In this document: piece after piece, positions 1-11,289 of the stretch
Layout: each line of letters starts with the position of its first letter
Numbering within the stretch: position 1 is the first letter of the stretch
Origin: Sorex araneus
Lineage: Eukaryota > Chordata > Mammalia > Eulipotyphla > Soricidae
Direction: 5' to 3'
DNA: 64,000 nucleotides
Assembly: GCF_027595985.1 (NCBI RefSeq)
Contig: NC_073304.1
Location: 218,372,000 to 218,435,999 of the forward strand
Notes under the pieces: model-generated
Told to the model about the DNA's origin: nothing
Database searches by the model: none
Seen by the model: only the letters and a program-made list of their open reading frames with translations
Made by a program: the position numbers and the translations under genes

Positions 1-1200
1 AAAGCATATCAAACCAATGGCACAATAAATAAAATGTATGAAGGGGAACCAGTGAAGAAAAAGCAGCAGTTAGGAAATCCTTTCCTGAATCTCAGAATAT
101 ATGAGACAGGTTAGGAAATAGATAATCAAGAATTATTCAACTGGTTAGAGTGCAAAGGGATTAAAATAAATTTTAGCAAAATTAAAATGAAGAGAGTTGT
201 TGTAGCTGCTAAAAGAAAGGTTGTGATTTCCTGTACACTCAGGGTTTGACAGGGGGATGAAAAAATGTGACAGCTGAAAGAATGTATTGTTACTGTTTGT
301 GGTAGTTTTCACAGCCTTCCTTCCAAGAGTGAAGAGAAGCACATACTTAACTTTTACAAGTTAAAGGTATTGGTTTGTAGAGTGATAGAATTACTCTAAG
401 ATGCGATGTGTGTCATATCAATAAAAATGTTTATGTCCTCTGATAACCATGATTGCATGATGTTGAAGGATGGTTAGACGGAACCACTGACTAGTAGAGA
501 TCAAAAACTTTATATGACATCTTTTCAACCATTTAATATTTATAAGGGTAGAGACCAATATTTTCATAGCTCCCATTTATTGAATCTGTTATGTACACTT
601 GAGGATTTTGCTGAAAGCAAGACCCCATTATCTGCCTGGATCTTGAGTAGCATACAAATAGTCAAGACCTCTAGGAGTGGAAGAAAGGAGTCAAATGTAG
701 AACCATTCCACCTAGAAGTTCTAAACTGCTTCATTGCTACAGTTTACTTATTTTTCATTTCATTTCAGCATTACTTGATGTTAGGGTAGTAATGAGTTGA
801 GGGTTGGCTGTGTTTGGGAGAGACTAGAGACATACTTACTCCAGTGCATAGTGGGAAGAACTAGACATAAAACCTGTGGCCCTCATTCCTAGTCAGGTTA
901 TTTCATTTATTCTAGCTGATTCCCAAAGTGAGTTAGTAAAGTGCACAACTTTGTCTCTCATTTAAAAATATATTTTACGATAGCCTAACAATAGAAATAT
1001 TAGTAATGGGCAAAATGCAGATCGGAATCATGATTTTAAACACACAGTAGTAAGTATAAACTATTTAAAAGTTTTCTGTGCCACTTCCCCCCATTAATGT
1101 TAGTTCATGCCTCTGTCTGGGTTTATATGTCTTCCACATCAGCTTTTGACTATCATTGGGCATTATCAAGTTAAGCCCTGGATATCCCTGGACCTTTGAT
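1..1200. other. Intergenic DNA, nothing recognised
   Basis: AT-rich single-copy-looking sequence. I see no coding exon, SINE head or LTR terminus here. Short open frames present have no recognisable composition or motif. Confidence 0.5.
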
Positions 1201-1204
1201 TTAT

Positions 1205-1360
1205 TTCATTTTTTTAAATTTTATTTTCATAAAGTTATTTATAATAATGGGTTACATTCAATATTTGGACACAAGTCCCACCACCATCACACCTTCCCAA
1301 CACCCCAACATCATTATTCTGAATTTCCTACCACCACTCAAACCTGCCAAACAGGCAGAT
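1205..1360 (-). mobile_element. L1 3'-end fragment
   Basis: Read on the minus strand, this resembles the tail of the L1 3' UTR seen elsewhere in the window, for example at 54025-54150. It has the sequence about cached positions with 'caccaccatcac' and a run of T at the left edge that would be the A-tail. The sequence from 1360 to 1990 is not assigned. Confidence 0.4.
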
Positions 1361-2001
1361 GCTAGATAATTTATTTCTCTTCCCTGCTATGAATAACGTA
1401 GAATGTCATGTGGCCGCAAGAGTGGCCTCGAGCTCCTAGAAATCCCAAACCTTAGATAATTAGGGTCTAGAAAAATCCCCACAAGCGAGCTGCTCGGTTC
1501 CCAGATTCTCTTGTCTGTCTCTGGATCAAGGCCTCAAAATCTCCAAATTTGCCCTTCTTTGTCATACACGTGTGCTACAGCAACACCATCTTTTAACACT
1601 TTCTCCCAGCAACTTTTGGCTGAGATTCTGTGGTTGAACATCCCATGGTCGTCCCTTGTCACACTGACTTCTGCACCTTCACCTAACACTAGTGCCAACG
1701 TTCAGGTGTTCTTGCTCTCCTCATTTTGCCTTCTCTTTCCCATTGTCACCCAGCACAGTGTGTTTTGTTTTGATTTTTGAATATCCTAATTTTCACTTGA
1801 GTTCTTGGGAAAATTATTCCTCTCCCTAGAAGATGTCTGAAGGAGAGTGCTTTTCACTTGTGCTAATATTTGTCGTCTTTCGTACTGTGTATGGGATGGC
1901 TTACACATGATAGACTGGTGGCATGTTTTTCACTCTGGCCAAATACAATAAACTCAGAACGAGCAGTCAAAGAAAGTTGGATTTGCTGGGTCAAGGAAGA
2001 G

Positions 2002-2007
2002 TTTATT
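2002..2007 (-). promoter_or_regulatory. Polyadenylation signal AATAAA, KRTAP2-type gene A
   Basis: AATAAA on the minus strand lies 230 bp past the stop codon at 2237. The same local context (a G-rich run before, GGAAA after on the plus strand) recurs after other KRTAP genes here. Confidence 0.6.
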
Positions 2008-2236
2008 GGAAAGCAAGCATGACACCACACCCAGGACCTAAGATGGGAAGAAGAATGCTATTGTTTTATAGTGTCAAGTGATCCAGATCTTGGGTTAGTT
2101 CTCCATCTCCATTCAATATCCTGATAGACTTGGGGTCTTGAATGCTCGCTCAGGCGGGATGCCTGTTAGAGCCAGGGGAAGCTGCTTGTGCGGGAGGCTG
2201 GTTAAGTGCTTAGATAGTTCAGTCCGTACAAACTGC

Positions 2237-2749
2237 TCAGCAACAGCAGCAGCAGGGCTCCGAGGTCCTGCAGGTGGTGCGGCAGGGGGCCGGCTGGCAG
2301 AAGGGCGGGCGGCAGCAGGGCGCCTGCACCAAGATGGGCTGGCAGCACGTGGAGGCCCAGCAGCAGGGTCGGCACACCACGGCCGTGCACGACGTGGGGC
2401 AGCAGGTGATGGGGCAGCAGCAGCCGGGCTGCAGGGAGCAGGAGTCACAGCAGACGGGGCGGCACACCACGGCCGTGCACGACGTGGGGCAGCAGGTGAT
2501 GGGGCGGCAGCAGCCGGCCTGCAGGGAGCAGGGGTCACAGCAGACGGGGCGGCGGCACGGCTCGCAGATGGGGCGCGTGCAGTGGGGCACGCAGCTGACG
2601 GGGCGGCACACGGTGGTCTGGCAGGACACGGGGCGGCAGCAGCAGGGGTCGCGGCAGCAGCAGGGCTGGCAGCAGCCTCCCCCGCAGCTGGGAGCGCAGC
2701 AAGAGCCGCAGCAGGAGCCACAACTGGATCCACAGCAGGAGCCGGTCAT
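2237..2749 (-). CDS. KRTAP2: Keratin-associated protein, KRTAP2 type (gene A, 170 aa)
   Basis: A high-sulfur hair matrix protein expected to crosslink keratin filaments through disulfides in the hair cortex. The 170 residues include 55 Cys (32%). The N-terminus is [14 protein letters not shown], followed by [46 protein letters not shown] and a CCCCC end, all hallmarks of KRTAP2. The start is the MTGSCC methionine, because it is shared with every paralog and lies 86 bp downstream of a TATA box; a longer frame upstream reads through the 5' UTR. Residues 69-98 are repeated almost exactly as 99-128, a 90-bp tandem duplication (2371-2460 and 2461-2550). This makes the protein longer than the roughly 120-145 residues usual for KRTAP2. 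It is single exon with no stops. The family call is firm; one-to-one orthology with a numbered human gene cannot be set from sequence alone. Confidence 0.95.
   Translation of the reverse strand: MTGSCCGSSCGSCCGSCCAPSCGGGCCQPCCCRDPCCCRPVSCQTTVCRPVSCVPHCTRPICEPCRRPVCCDPCSLQAGCCRPITCCPTSCTAVVCRPVCCDSCSLQPGCCCPITCCPTSCTAVVCRPCCWASTCCQPILVQAPCCRPPFCQPAPCRTTCRTSEPCCCCC
2371..2550 (-). repeat. 90-bp tandem duplication inside KRTAP2 gene A
   Basis: Two 90-bp units (2371-2460 and 2461-2550) encode two copies of a 30-residue block containing [13 protein letters not shown]. The copies differ by a few bases, for example CDPC against CDSC. The other three KRTAP2 genes carry one copy, so the duplication is specific to this gene. 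Confidence 0.93.
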
Positions 2750-2835
2750 GGTGGTGGTGTGGGGCTGGATGGGTGGGGCTGATGTGAGTTGTTGGGTGTT
2801 TTCAGGGGTAAATGTCTTCCTCCCCACTTGCGGGC

Positions 2836-2845
2836 CCTTTATATA
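2836..2845 (-). promoter_or_regulatory. TATA box, KRTAP2 gene A
   Basis: TATATAAAGG on the minus strand, 86 bp upstream of the ATG. Immediately upstream is CACCTGGCCAGGG, with an E-box-like CACCTG that is also present in KRTAP2 genes C and D. Confidence 0.85.
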
Positions 2846-2869
2846 CCCTGGCCAGGTGCTCATGATTTT

Positions 2870-4075
2870 TTTTGTTTATCTTTTAGCCAATTAAGTAGAA
2901 TTTTGTTTTGACTAATGGTTGCATTGTTGGTGGCTCACTCATGATCTCATTAAAGACCACTTGTTGCATCCCAGATAGAAAAGTGTTCATGCTTGCTCAT
3001 CATCGGAATCTCAGCACTGCCATCTGAGATAACAGCTCTCGATTACTGCTAATGTGGAGTAGGAAGCACTTGTTAAAACCAAGCCAAAACATTCCAAAAG
3101 TGAACTGCGATTTGGAAAGAAAGAAGAAAAGGTTAAGCATCCAGGAATTTCGAGAGTATTGTCGAGATCCTATTCTTGATCCTCCAAAGATCCCCCGCAA
3201 AGTCTCCATGTGAATGGGTCAGGTCTAGACTGTTTCTTCTGTGTAGATTCTGGGGAAGTACATTTACACAGCATATGATTTGATGGAACGCTTATGCCTT
3301 GAATGGGCCGGTAATTCATTTACTTGTGTGGGAAAGATAGAGTTTATTTTTGCAAACCATCTAGGTGTGGGAATCTTAATAACCTCTAAGTCTGGCTTGC
3401 ATTCACCACCCTCCCCCATTTTTTCCTTTATATATGATTTTGTCCTTCCTGCCCGAGTAAATGATTTTGCCTCTGAGACTTTTACTTCTAGGATGTGACT
3501 TTTTTTTAATACTTGTTTTTCTTGTGTGCTTGTAATAAAGAACCATGTCACAAGAAGTGTTTTTCTTAATATACCTTGACACGGTTGTTAAGACTATGAA
3601 ATGAAATGGTGGAGTTTCTTTTTTTTTCTATTCACATGGCTAAAATGTGCTATCCACTGTTTAGGGGAGGTGCCTTGGAACAGCAGGCAGCTGATCTGCC
3701 TGGGCGCTGGCAGAGGCATGATGATGCCTGTACAGAGGAATCACCTCCAAGGAATTGCAGGGGGAAAATTTCTCAGTGCCTGTCAGCTTCACCCTGGTGC
3801 CATTCATCAGCAAGGGTTTTGGATTATTCTGAGATCAGACCTTCACTCAAAAGAATGTGCCTCAGTCGCTGGGAGCTATAGCTACCCACATGAAATGTTA
3901 AATGTATCTTACAACTTAAGAGGAATGTAAATTGACAAACTATTGACTGACAGACAGGAGAGGAAGAATCCAGGAAGATTTTTACTATTCTTCTTTCTCT
4001 TGCCTATGGACATACAGAATGTTTCCCCAAACAGTGACTAGAGCCTAGATTAAAGTTGTATACTCTTTTCTTTGT
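2870..4075. other. Intergenic DNA, nothing recognised
   Basis: No exon or repeat family recognised. Overlapping open frames of about 70-110 codons on both strands lack family motifs and look like chance. Confidence 0.45.
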
Positions 4076-4079
4076 TTTG

Positions 4080-4215
4080 TCCCATATACTTTTATCAAGA
4101 TATAATCTATATACAATACTGTGTGATTTTAAGGTGTATGATATGATGATTTGATGTGCATGTATATTGCGAAATGTTTATTCCAATAAGATTAGCTAAA
4201 ACATCCTTCGCTGAA
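4080..4215 (+). mobile_element. Old L1M 3'-UTR fragment
   Basis: The stretch reads like the ancient mammalian L1M 3' UTR: 'atcaagatataatc', 'tatacaat', 'attagctaaaacatcc'. It is strongly diverged. Confidence 0.5.
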
Positions 4216-4689
4216 TTATCATTTTATTGTTGTTGTTATGGTGAGAAAAAAATCTAGTATGGTGAGTCTAGAATATTTATCCCCAGGCAGAATGCTCATC
4301 CCCACTGCCCTATAGACAAAATTAATTTTGGAACAGAAAATATGGCTCATGCTTCAATAATTGATAGAGCTTTGTGACGTTGACATTGGTGATAGGTCAT
4401 AAGCAATTTCTTAGTGCCACTTAATCTAAGACCTGACTGAAAATGCTGCCACTCACTGTATGTGTGTTCTTACAATAACGGCATACTTTCATAATTTCCA
4501 TTACATACAGCTTCTTATTTACCATTACACTTTTGTCTCATCAGCTCCATGTGCCCACATTCAAATTGCACCTGAGTCCCACTTTATCAACCCAGTATGG
4601 GAATTAATCCCTGATAGTCATTTTCCAAATATTTAGAGTAAAATTCTTTGTCTTGAAATTAGACCACTGCTGACTTTATTTCTAATATT

Positions 4690-4933
4690 GCACTATAGCA
4701 CTGTCATCCGGTTGTTCACCAATTTGCTCTAGTGGGCATCAGTAACATCTCCATTGTGAGGCTTGTTGTTACTATTTTTGGCATATCGAATATGCCACGG
4801 TAGCTTGCCAGGCTCTGCCATGCAGGGATACTCTCGGTAGCTTGCCAGGCTCTTGGAGAGAGTCAGTGGATTTGAACCCGAGTTGGCTGCATGCAAGGCA
4901 AATGCCCTACCTGCTATGCTATTGCTCCAGCCC
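4690..4933 (-). mobile_element. Shrew tRNA-derived SINE, long-tail type
   Basis: The minus strand starts at 4933 with the GGGCTGGAGCAATAGCA head and includes an internal promoter B-box-like GGGTTCAAATCC. The tail carries the two related GAGCCTGGCAAGCTACC modules. A 12-bp target-site duplication, ATTTCTAATATT, lies at 4678-4689 and 4934-4945. Confidence 0.9.
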
Positions 4934-4952
4934 ATTTCTAATATTAAGAAAA

Positions 4953-5400
4953 GTATCACTGTATCACTGTATCCCGTTTGTTGATTTACTCTAGCGGAGC
5001 GGGCACCAATAATGTGTCTATTACACTCAGCCCTGAGATTTTAGCAGCCTCTCCTTACTCATCTTTCCCAACAATTGGAGGCTCTTTCAGGGTCAGGAGA
5101 ATGAGACCATCATTATTGTTTTTGGCATATCAAATACACCACAGGTAGCTTGCCGGGCTCTCCGGAGGTATATATGTATCTGTTATTTTATTTTGAATAT
5201 GAATATGCCACGGGGAGCTTGCCAGGCTCTCCCGAGCAGGCAATAGATTCTCTTTAGCTTGTCAGGTTCTCCAAGAGGGAGAACTAAGCTAGTAGATGTT
5301 GTGTGGCCAGATCCTGGTCTCGCGCTTCGGAGAGCTTGGTTTTATAGTCTCTGGATATTGGTCGTTGATGGGATTACACAGCACCAGGGACAGTATAAAA
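4953..5400 (-). mobile_element. Shrew SINE tail fragments, two or more pieces
   Basis: The minus-strand tail module (GTGATACAGTGATAC, then 'cagccctgagattttagcag' on the plus strand) is followed near 5200 by a second tail piece, 'gccacggggagcttgccagg'. From 5270 the sequence resembles 54300-54400. No head is seen. Confidence 0.6.
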
Positions 5401-5542
5401 AAAGAATAAGCAAGAAAATTAATTTTATCACCAGTTACTCATATATTGTGGTGTAATGATCTGGATTTATTTTAAGGCATAATCAGACAAATTTTTGTTT
5501 TTTTTTTTACAAAGCATTTGAATGCTTTACAACTTTTTATTT

Positions 5543-5721
5543 ATTTCATTATTTGCTTTTTGTGTCACACCTGATGATACACAGGGGTTACTCCTGGCTT
5601 TTGCACTCAGGAATTACTACTGGTGTTGCTCAGGGGACCATATCGGATCCTGGGAATCAAACCTGGGTTGGCTAAGTGCAAGGTAAACACCCTACTTGCT
5701 GTGCTATTGCTCCAGCCCCCT
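5543..5721 (-). mobile_element. Shrew tRNA-derived SINE, short-tail type
   Basis: The head is at 5721 on the minus strand (GGGGCTGGAGCAATAGCACAG). The tail ends in AGCAAATAAT next to an A-rich end. A 13-bp target-site duplication, CAACTTTTTATTT, lies at 5530-5542 and 5722-5734. Confidence 0.9.
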
Positions 5722-5734
5722 CAACTTTTTATTT

Positions 5735-6175
5735 TTCACTTAAATATTTGGCAGCACAATTGCATGATGCTTCCTAATAGTTTTCTAATTCTCCACTATT
5801 TTGAACTATTTTTATATTTCCTCTATATTAATATTCTACATATATTAATTTATGCCTCATCTTCCTGAGAGATTATAACTTCTTTGAAGCAGGAGACTTC
5901 TCTCAGTCTTTTATATCCCCATAGGGTAATCAGTTCAACTTTACTTGTAGATGATGTAAAGGGGAGAACTGAAAGGGAGAAAGCAACAAGAAGTAATATT
6001 TTTAAAGGTTGAACTTTTAGCTGATTCAGATGGGTACACTGAACTTCTTTCTTTTAGTTTATAGGGTCCCCTTCTCCTCCCCCCTCTCTCTCATGCTTCC
6101 TAAACAAGACTAGGACTACTTGTGCTAGTTTTATTATCACATCACTGTGTATCTTCTCTGGAAATTCTTTCCTGC
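5735..6175. other. Intergenic DNA, possible L2 remnant
   Basis: Around 5855-5930 the plus strand vaguely resembles the 3' end of L2 ('cttctttgaagcaggagact', 'tatatcccca'). The rest is unassigned. Confidence 0.3.
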
Positions 6176-6177
6176 AA

Positions 6178-7075
6178 CATGAGGATGGTGCAGGTGAGGC
6201 AGAAGCGGCTGCGGCGGCCGGTCTCTGTGTTCATTCGCGAGTCCCGGGTTCTTCAATATTTTTAAGGATAAAATATTGAATAAAGAGGCTCAAAAGCAGA
6301 GTTAGAAAATAGAAAAGTTTATTGGAAAATTGAAGAGAACAAAAAAAAAAGGAGGTCCCCAAATGGGGAAGAACTTGGTATAAGACTATGTTATCTATGG
6401 CTCTTTTGGTGAGATTTTTATAGGAGAACTGAATCTCTCGTGAGAATGCAGGGAAGTTAAAGATAAGGGTTTTCCTGTAGATTCTCTAACATATCCTCCT
6501 CTGGCCATTAATTTACCTTAGGTGATTCCCCTTATCTTAGCCTCCCTGTGAGCCTAAGCTCAGGAAAGAATTTTGTAATGACCCATTGCAAACTCCCTGT
6601 TTATCACAAAAGGACATGGGAACTGCTCACAACAACTAAGGTTGTTGTGAGGTAAACTGAGGCCTCCTCTTTTAAGGATAAGAGCCTGAACCTGTAAAGA
6701 GACAGGGACTGACTTCTTTTCCCAGTCCTGATCTCTCCCAGCACGAGCTTCCTACCAAGAAACAGCCAAGTGAATTGGGTCTTTTCTGAACATCTGTGAT
6801 TATAATTACATTTCAATTATGTTATAAAGTTACTACATGTTTTACTATTCATTGCCTTCCAACTGCAAAAACTCGTATGACTGTATGACTTTCTCCTTTA
6901 TTCTCCCTCTCGTCTCCCAAGCCCTTCCCTCCTATTCAATGGGGTTAAATAAAGCTAGAACAGACTGGTCTGAGGTTTATAGTTTGGAGGCTATAACAAT
7001 CTCCCCCTGGGAACCGATATCCTTTGCTCTGATAGGGCCAGGCAGAACTTTAAAAACATTTTTGCATAGCTAAGG
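6178..7075 (-). mobile_element. LTR-like fossil, family uncertain
   Basis: On the minus strand an AATAAA (near 6325) is followed by a GC-rich end (6178-6250) terminating in CA. That layout is typical of the polyadenylation/U5 part of an LTR, and the GC-rich end stands out from AT-rich surroundings. The far boundary is unclear and no internal coding region is seen. Treated as a relic, not a CpG-island gene promoter. Confidence 0.4.
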
Positions 7076-7157
7076 ACTCTAGGTCATTCATTGGGCAATA
7101 CCAACCAGCTGAGACTTAATAGAAGCCATTTTGACCTCTAGCCTCATTGGTCTTCAC

Positions 7158-7243
7158 GGAGAAACATCATCTTGGGGCTGTGTATTTTAGTATCCATATT
7201 AATATCTATACTGAAGTACATAGCCCCAAGATGATGCTTCTCC
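7158..7243. repeat. Inverted repeat (hairpin)
   Basis: Arms 7158-7193 and 7208-7243 are complementary, 25 of 27 bases in the outer part, around a loop of about 14 bases. A transcript from either strand could fold into one long stem. Confidence 0.85.
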
Positions 7244-7249
7244 ACACTG

Positions 7250-7955
7250 TACTTGTGATGAATGTTCTTTGTATGTTTCTTAGCTGCATATGCTCCCGGT
7301 TCTCCCTTAAGAATATGTATGAGTTTCCTGAAAAAAAAAAAACCCTACTAAAATATGTATGTGTAAGTTTTGATGTCATTCTTTTGCTTCTGGGCATAAA
7401 ACCAGAGCCTTCAACTCCGCCCTTAAAATTCTTCCCTCCCTCTCCCATCCCCCATTGCTGGTGGACTCCCTTCCCAATTTCAGTTGCTTTGTTTCAGGCA
7501 GATGGATGAAGGTTGTGAGTGCTGAAAATAATTTTTTTAACAATAAAACAAGAGGAAAATGTCACTTATCATTTATCCTGATGTTGTCCAAAGGCATGGA
7601 AAAAACAACCCATTGGGATGCAAATTCTGAGCTCTTTGGAGATGGAGAAGCCTATACAACACCCAGAGAAGGGTTGACTCTTTAGAACTGTGAAGTTAGA
7701 GAAGACTCTAAAGATCATGATAAGAATATGTAAGGGCTTTCTAGAATCCAAGGAGAGTAACTCTTATGTATGTAGAAAACCTAGGACAAGTCAATTAGGA
7801 GAAACTACATGTAACCTTCTCCCAAAGGCCATTTTCTGCTTTTTGCCTTCTGAAGTTCTCTTCTCCCTCCCTCTGTCTGTCTGTCTGTTCCTCCCTCTCT
7901 CTCTCCTTCTCTCTCTTTCTCTCTCTTATTTCCCTGAATTTCTTTCCTTTTATTT
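7250..7955. other. Intergenic DNA with CT-rich simple repeat
   Basis: A pyrimidine tract of tct/ctct/tgtc units lies at about 7860-7927, and a short TTTA run at 7950-7968. No gene is recognised in the rest. Confidence 0.5.
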
Positions 7956-7964
7956 ATTTATTTA

Positions 7965-8075
7965 TTTTTTGTGGGGATGGAAAGGTGGTGCATCAGGTAG
8001 TGCTCAGGAGTTACTCCTGGCTCTGCATTCAGGAGTCATATGAGATGCCGGCATCAAACCCAGCTTTCAGACCCC
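7965..8075 (-). mobile_element. Degraded shrew SINE, short-tail type
   Basis: The minus strand carries the recognisable tail and middle (gctcaggagttactcctggc on the plus strand). The tRNA-like head is lost. Confidence 0.7.
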
Positions 8076-8316
8076 TAAATTTCCTACAATAAAAGGATTT
8101 TTCTTCACTGTTTCACCTCTTCCAGAAAGTCTTTTTTGTAAGGGCAGGCATGGACCTGGTACGCCTGTGCTGAGATGAGAAATGACTTTTCTTGCAAGGA
8201 AAAATTTCTTGTTCCAGTCTGCGTCTATAATTTTCTGGGAATTCAGGTGTGGGAACCAGTCCCAAAGATAGCAGGTGCAGTTGCTTGAATTTTTGTCCTC
8301 AAGAAGTCAAGATTGA

Positions 8317-8497
8317 GCGGCTGGAGCAATAGCACAGCAGGTAGGGTGTTTGCCTTGCACACAGCCTACCCGGGCTCAAGTCCCAGCATCCCATATGGTT
8401 CCCCAAGCACTGCCAGGAGGAATTCCTGAGTGCAGAGAGCCAGGAGTAACCCCTATGCATTGCCAGGTATTACCCACAAAGCCAAAAAAAAAAAACA
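8317..8497 (+). mobile_element. Shrew tRNA-derived SINE, short-tail type
   Basis: Head GGCTGGAGCAATAGCACAGC, then the short tail and an A12 run. A 14-bp target-site duplication, GAAGTCAAGATTGA, lies at 8303-8316 and 8498-8511. Confidence 0.93.
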
Positions 8498-8544
8498 GAA
8501 GTCAAGATTGAAAGCAAGCGACTGGAGATTAAGTGGCTGAATTC

Positions 8545-9249
8545 ATAAAAGACTTTATTTAGGGGAAGACTTTATTTAGGGGAAGACAAAGGAACAAAAG
8601 ATAAGGCAGGGCAGCTGCTGGATTCTGGGAGGGGTCTCCTGAAGAATGATTCCAGAAAAAGGCAGAAACTGTCCTTCTTTTATGCCTTTAATACAAGGCT
8701 GAGCATTTCTCTATTATGTTCTAAGAATGTGGGCCATTAATGCAGAGGAGAGGATGCTGAGATGATGACATCTTCTGGTGTCTGATTGTTTAGATTATAT
8801 GGAGAGCTTAGGTCATCCAGTTTATCAGGCACCATCTAGACCACCCTTGTGCCATTCTGTATAGATGATTGCCTTTCCTTAGGGTCATATTCCTAATCCC
8901 CCCCCCCACCATATGCTCCCTTTATACCCCCATCAGATGTGCTGTTTTCTCAAGAGCTATCTTCTTTGCTCTGCATTTCACTCAAGTCACCTTCAATAGT
9001 TTCATTGCTGACCTTCAAGTTTCTTTCCTATTCAGTTGTTTCTGTGCTTTTTTCTAGATGACATGCCTCTATCATGGGGCTGGCCACAAACAAGGCAAAC
9101 GCCTTAAACCCTGACTGTTGTTTTGATGGATGCTAGCATGATGTCTATTCTGCACCCTGTGGACCAAGGAGTAATTTCTATCTTCAAGTCTCGTTATTTA
9201 AGAAATACACTTTGAAGTCTCCGACTGCCCTATGTAGTGATTCTGCTGC
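8545..9249. other. Intergenic DNA with 19-bp tandem duplication
   Basis: At about 8547-8587 the unit GACTTTATTTAGGGGAA is repeated twice. It contains AATAAA on the minus strand and may be the polyadenylation part of an old LTR. Nothing else is recognised. Confidence 0.4.
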
Positions 9250-9569
9250 TGCTGGCTAGTTAAAATGGGAAATAAGGGAGGTAGCTTCAAGAAAAGAATA
9301 CTTTCACTTCTCTGTTCAACACACCTTGGCTACCAGTGCTCAAGAAGTACCTGGTGTGGGTCAGGATGGGTAAAGTCAGCTGCAAGCACCTGCAAGGCAC
9401 AAATGCTCATGTTTCACCAGCCCCATGAGGCAGCTGTCATGCTGTGCCTAAGGTCCACTTGTTCTGTATAGCATGGGATTACTGTCACCTGATTTCTCAG
9501 GGAGCTGTGAACTCAGGCTGGAGTGAGGTATTCCTCTTTGATGGAAAGAGAAGTCAGTCCTAACCTTGG
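9250..9569 (-). mobile_element. LTR-related fossil fragment, type B-like, left part of a split copy
   Basis: Positions about 9480-9569 match 40490-40580, and 9400-9470 resembles 42800-42850. It is cut at 9570 by the type A LTR, and similar sequence resumes at 11290. No coding region. Confidence 0.5.
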
Positions 9570-11289
9570 CGTAAAAAACTAAGGCTTGCCGAGAGGCGAG
9601 TGCATTCGCGGGCTCTCGGGTAGCTCTGTCTCACGCCCGCGTTCGGTGCCCTGGAACCGCAGTGTGTGGACTGGATCGGGACGGCCGGTGCTCAAGGACA
9701 GGCGAAGGAAGAACGAGGACCAAGCTGGTTGCTGATTAGTTCCTGTTTATTCAATCTTCCATCTTTCTCATCTCCCGCACTCCCTGCTCCGGCCTCTCTC
9801 TGGATCAACTGCCGCTTCTCTCCAGCTTCTCTCTCTCCTCCTACTTGTCTCTCCCACCTTGCCCTTTAGGCTACCCCAGCCAGCTAGCAAAATCAACATA
9901 AGAAAGCCCTTCCTGAGGGCAGGGCTTCCAAAGCCCTTCCTCACTCTTAAGGTTTTTTTCTTTTCCTTAGTCCAGGAACTTATTCACGTCTTAATACTAG
10001 TTATTTTTGTATGGACATAGCAAGGGATACATTGAGGCTTGCAAGGCAGCTCTCCTGGCAACATCTTGCCACAGGCTCAGACCACAGCACTCAGGCCAGA
10101 TTAATCATTCCTAACCCTAGCAGGGTCCAAATCTAGTTATCACTGTTTGGATCATGACAACATTTGTCCATGATCAAGCTCTTAACTTATAGTTAAGCAT
10201 TAGGCACTTTGGCCAAGCCCATCTCGATGCCAGGGTAGCACACAACTCACCGCTTGCCCTGGGTCCTTCTTGTCCCACGTTGGGACCGTGCTTTGGGGGT
10301 GCTAGGAAGTAAGGGCAGCTAAGGCTTAGGTCAAGAGAACAGATGCCCTGGAGGAAAATATCATGTAGAGTCAAATGACTCCCAGGTTACAAAAGCATAA
10401 CATTTGTTAAGTTGATGTCGGTGGGCCCCACGGGTGACTTACGTGAAGTGGGGAGGAGAAAGACGGTCACTTTCTCTCCAACCGCCTCTAACACCCGGGA
10501 CCCAGGGTAACTGGGTTCTTGTCTCGCTCGCGGAAAAGAATTTCAGGAGTAGACAAGCAGTGAAGTAATAGATTTTATTTAGAGGTTTCTGAGGGAAGGA
10601 GGAAGGGATAAGTGGAAAGGGAAAACCAGTAGGAGTAACGCGCTCAAGAAAGAACGCGGGCTCCTCCAAAGATGGAGAGAGCTCTATACACATCCTAGCA
10701 CTGGACATGAAAGTACACATCTCAAGGGGGGAGATGCGGGCGACACATGTGCTCGGACACATGGCACAAGCAGCACATGGGCTCAGGCAGCATATGCGCG
10801 CCCTTCCTTTGTTCAAGGTGGCCTTTATAGGGTTTCTCCAACCTGCCCCCACGTGGGGGCTTCTTCCCAGGTAAAAGTCCGTTGCTAAGGAGGTTACCAG
10901 GGAGGTTGGGAGTGGTGATGGCCTTCTTTGGGGAACCTCCTGGGGAGGGGTCCATTATCCTCAGGGTCTGCTGATGGTTTCTTCCGGGTCTTTTGTTTTC
11001 TTGAATCTGCACATCTTAAGAGTCCCCTTCCCAGAGACTCTGTTAAATCTCAATTTTCATTGCCAAGGGCCTTTCCCTATCTACCTGCCTACATCAAAGT
11101 CTTCCTGTGTCCATACAAAAAGGACTTGCTCTGAATAAACTATGCAAAGGACTCAAGGAGAAGAGAAAAACATTATTTACAAGTCAACAGAACACTAAGA
11201 AAGAAGCTACAAATAAACAAAGAGGAATAGGAGCACTGTAATGGGAGTAACCCAATAAACCTAAACTACTGAGGCTATGTTATCCTACA
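9570..11289 (-). mobile_element. Type A LTR fossil (minus), split by a second LTR
   Basis: This is the reverse of the complete LTR at 26985-28015. It starts at 11289 with TGTAGGATAACATAG and ends at about 9570 beside TAGTTTTTTAC. A clear target-site duplication was not found. A 684-bp LTR of another family lies within it at 10413-11096. No retroviral internal region; it is a solo-LTR relic. Confidence 0.8.
10413..11096 (-). mobile_element. Type B solo LTR nested in type A LTR
   Basis: The 684-bp element has inverted termini TGATGT...ACATCA and a 4-bp target-site duplication AAGT at 10409-10412 and 11097-11100. On the minus strand a TATAAA (10824-10829) and an AATAAA (10574-10579) are in the order expected of U3-R-U5. 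A 4-bp duplication is typical of class I (gammaretrovirus-like) elements; family assignment is inference. It is younger than its host LTR. Confidence 0.85.

Noticed and set aside
2138-2894. Long plus-strand open frames (over 200 codons, Ala/Gly- or Gln-rich) across each KRTAP gene
   Set aside because: They are antisense shadows of the minus-strand cysteine-rich frames. TGC-TGC repeats read in reverse give GCA (Ala) or CAG (Gln) runs, and the same shadow appears at all eight genes. Only the minus frame has family motifs, a TATA box and AATAAA.
6178-6260. GC-rich patch as a CpG-island gene promoter
   Set aside because: It is only about 80 bp long and follows an AATAAA on the minus strand as an LTR U5 would; no gene follows.
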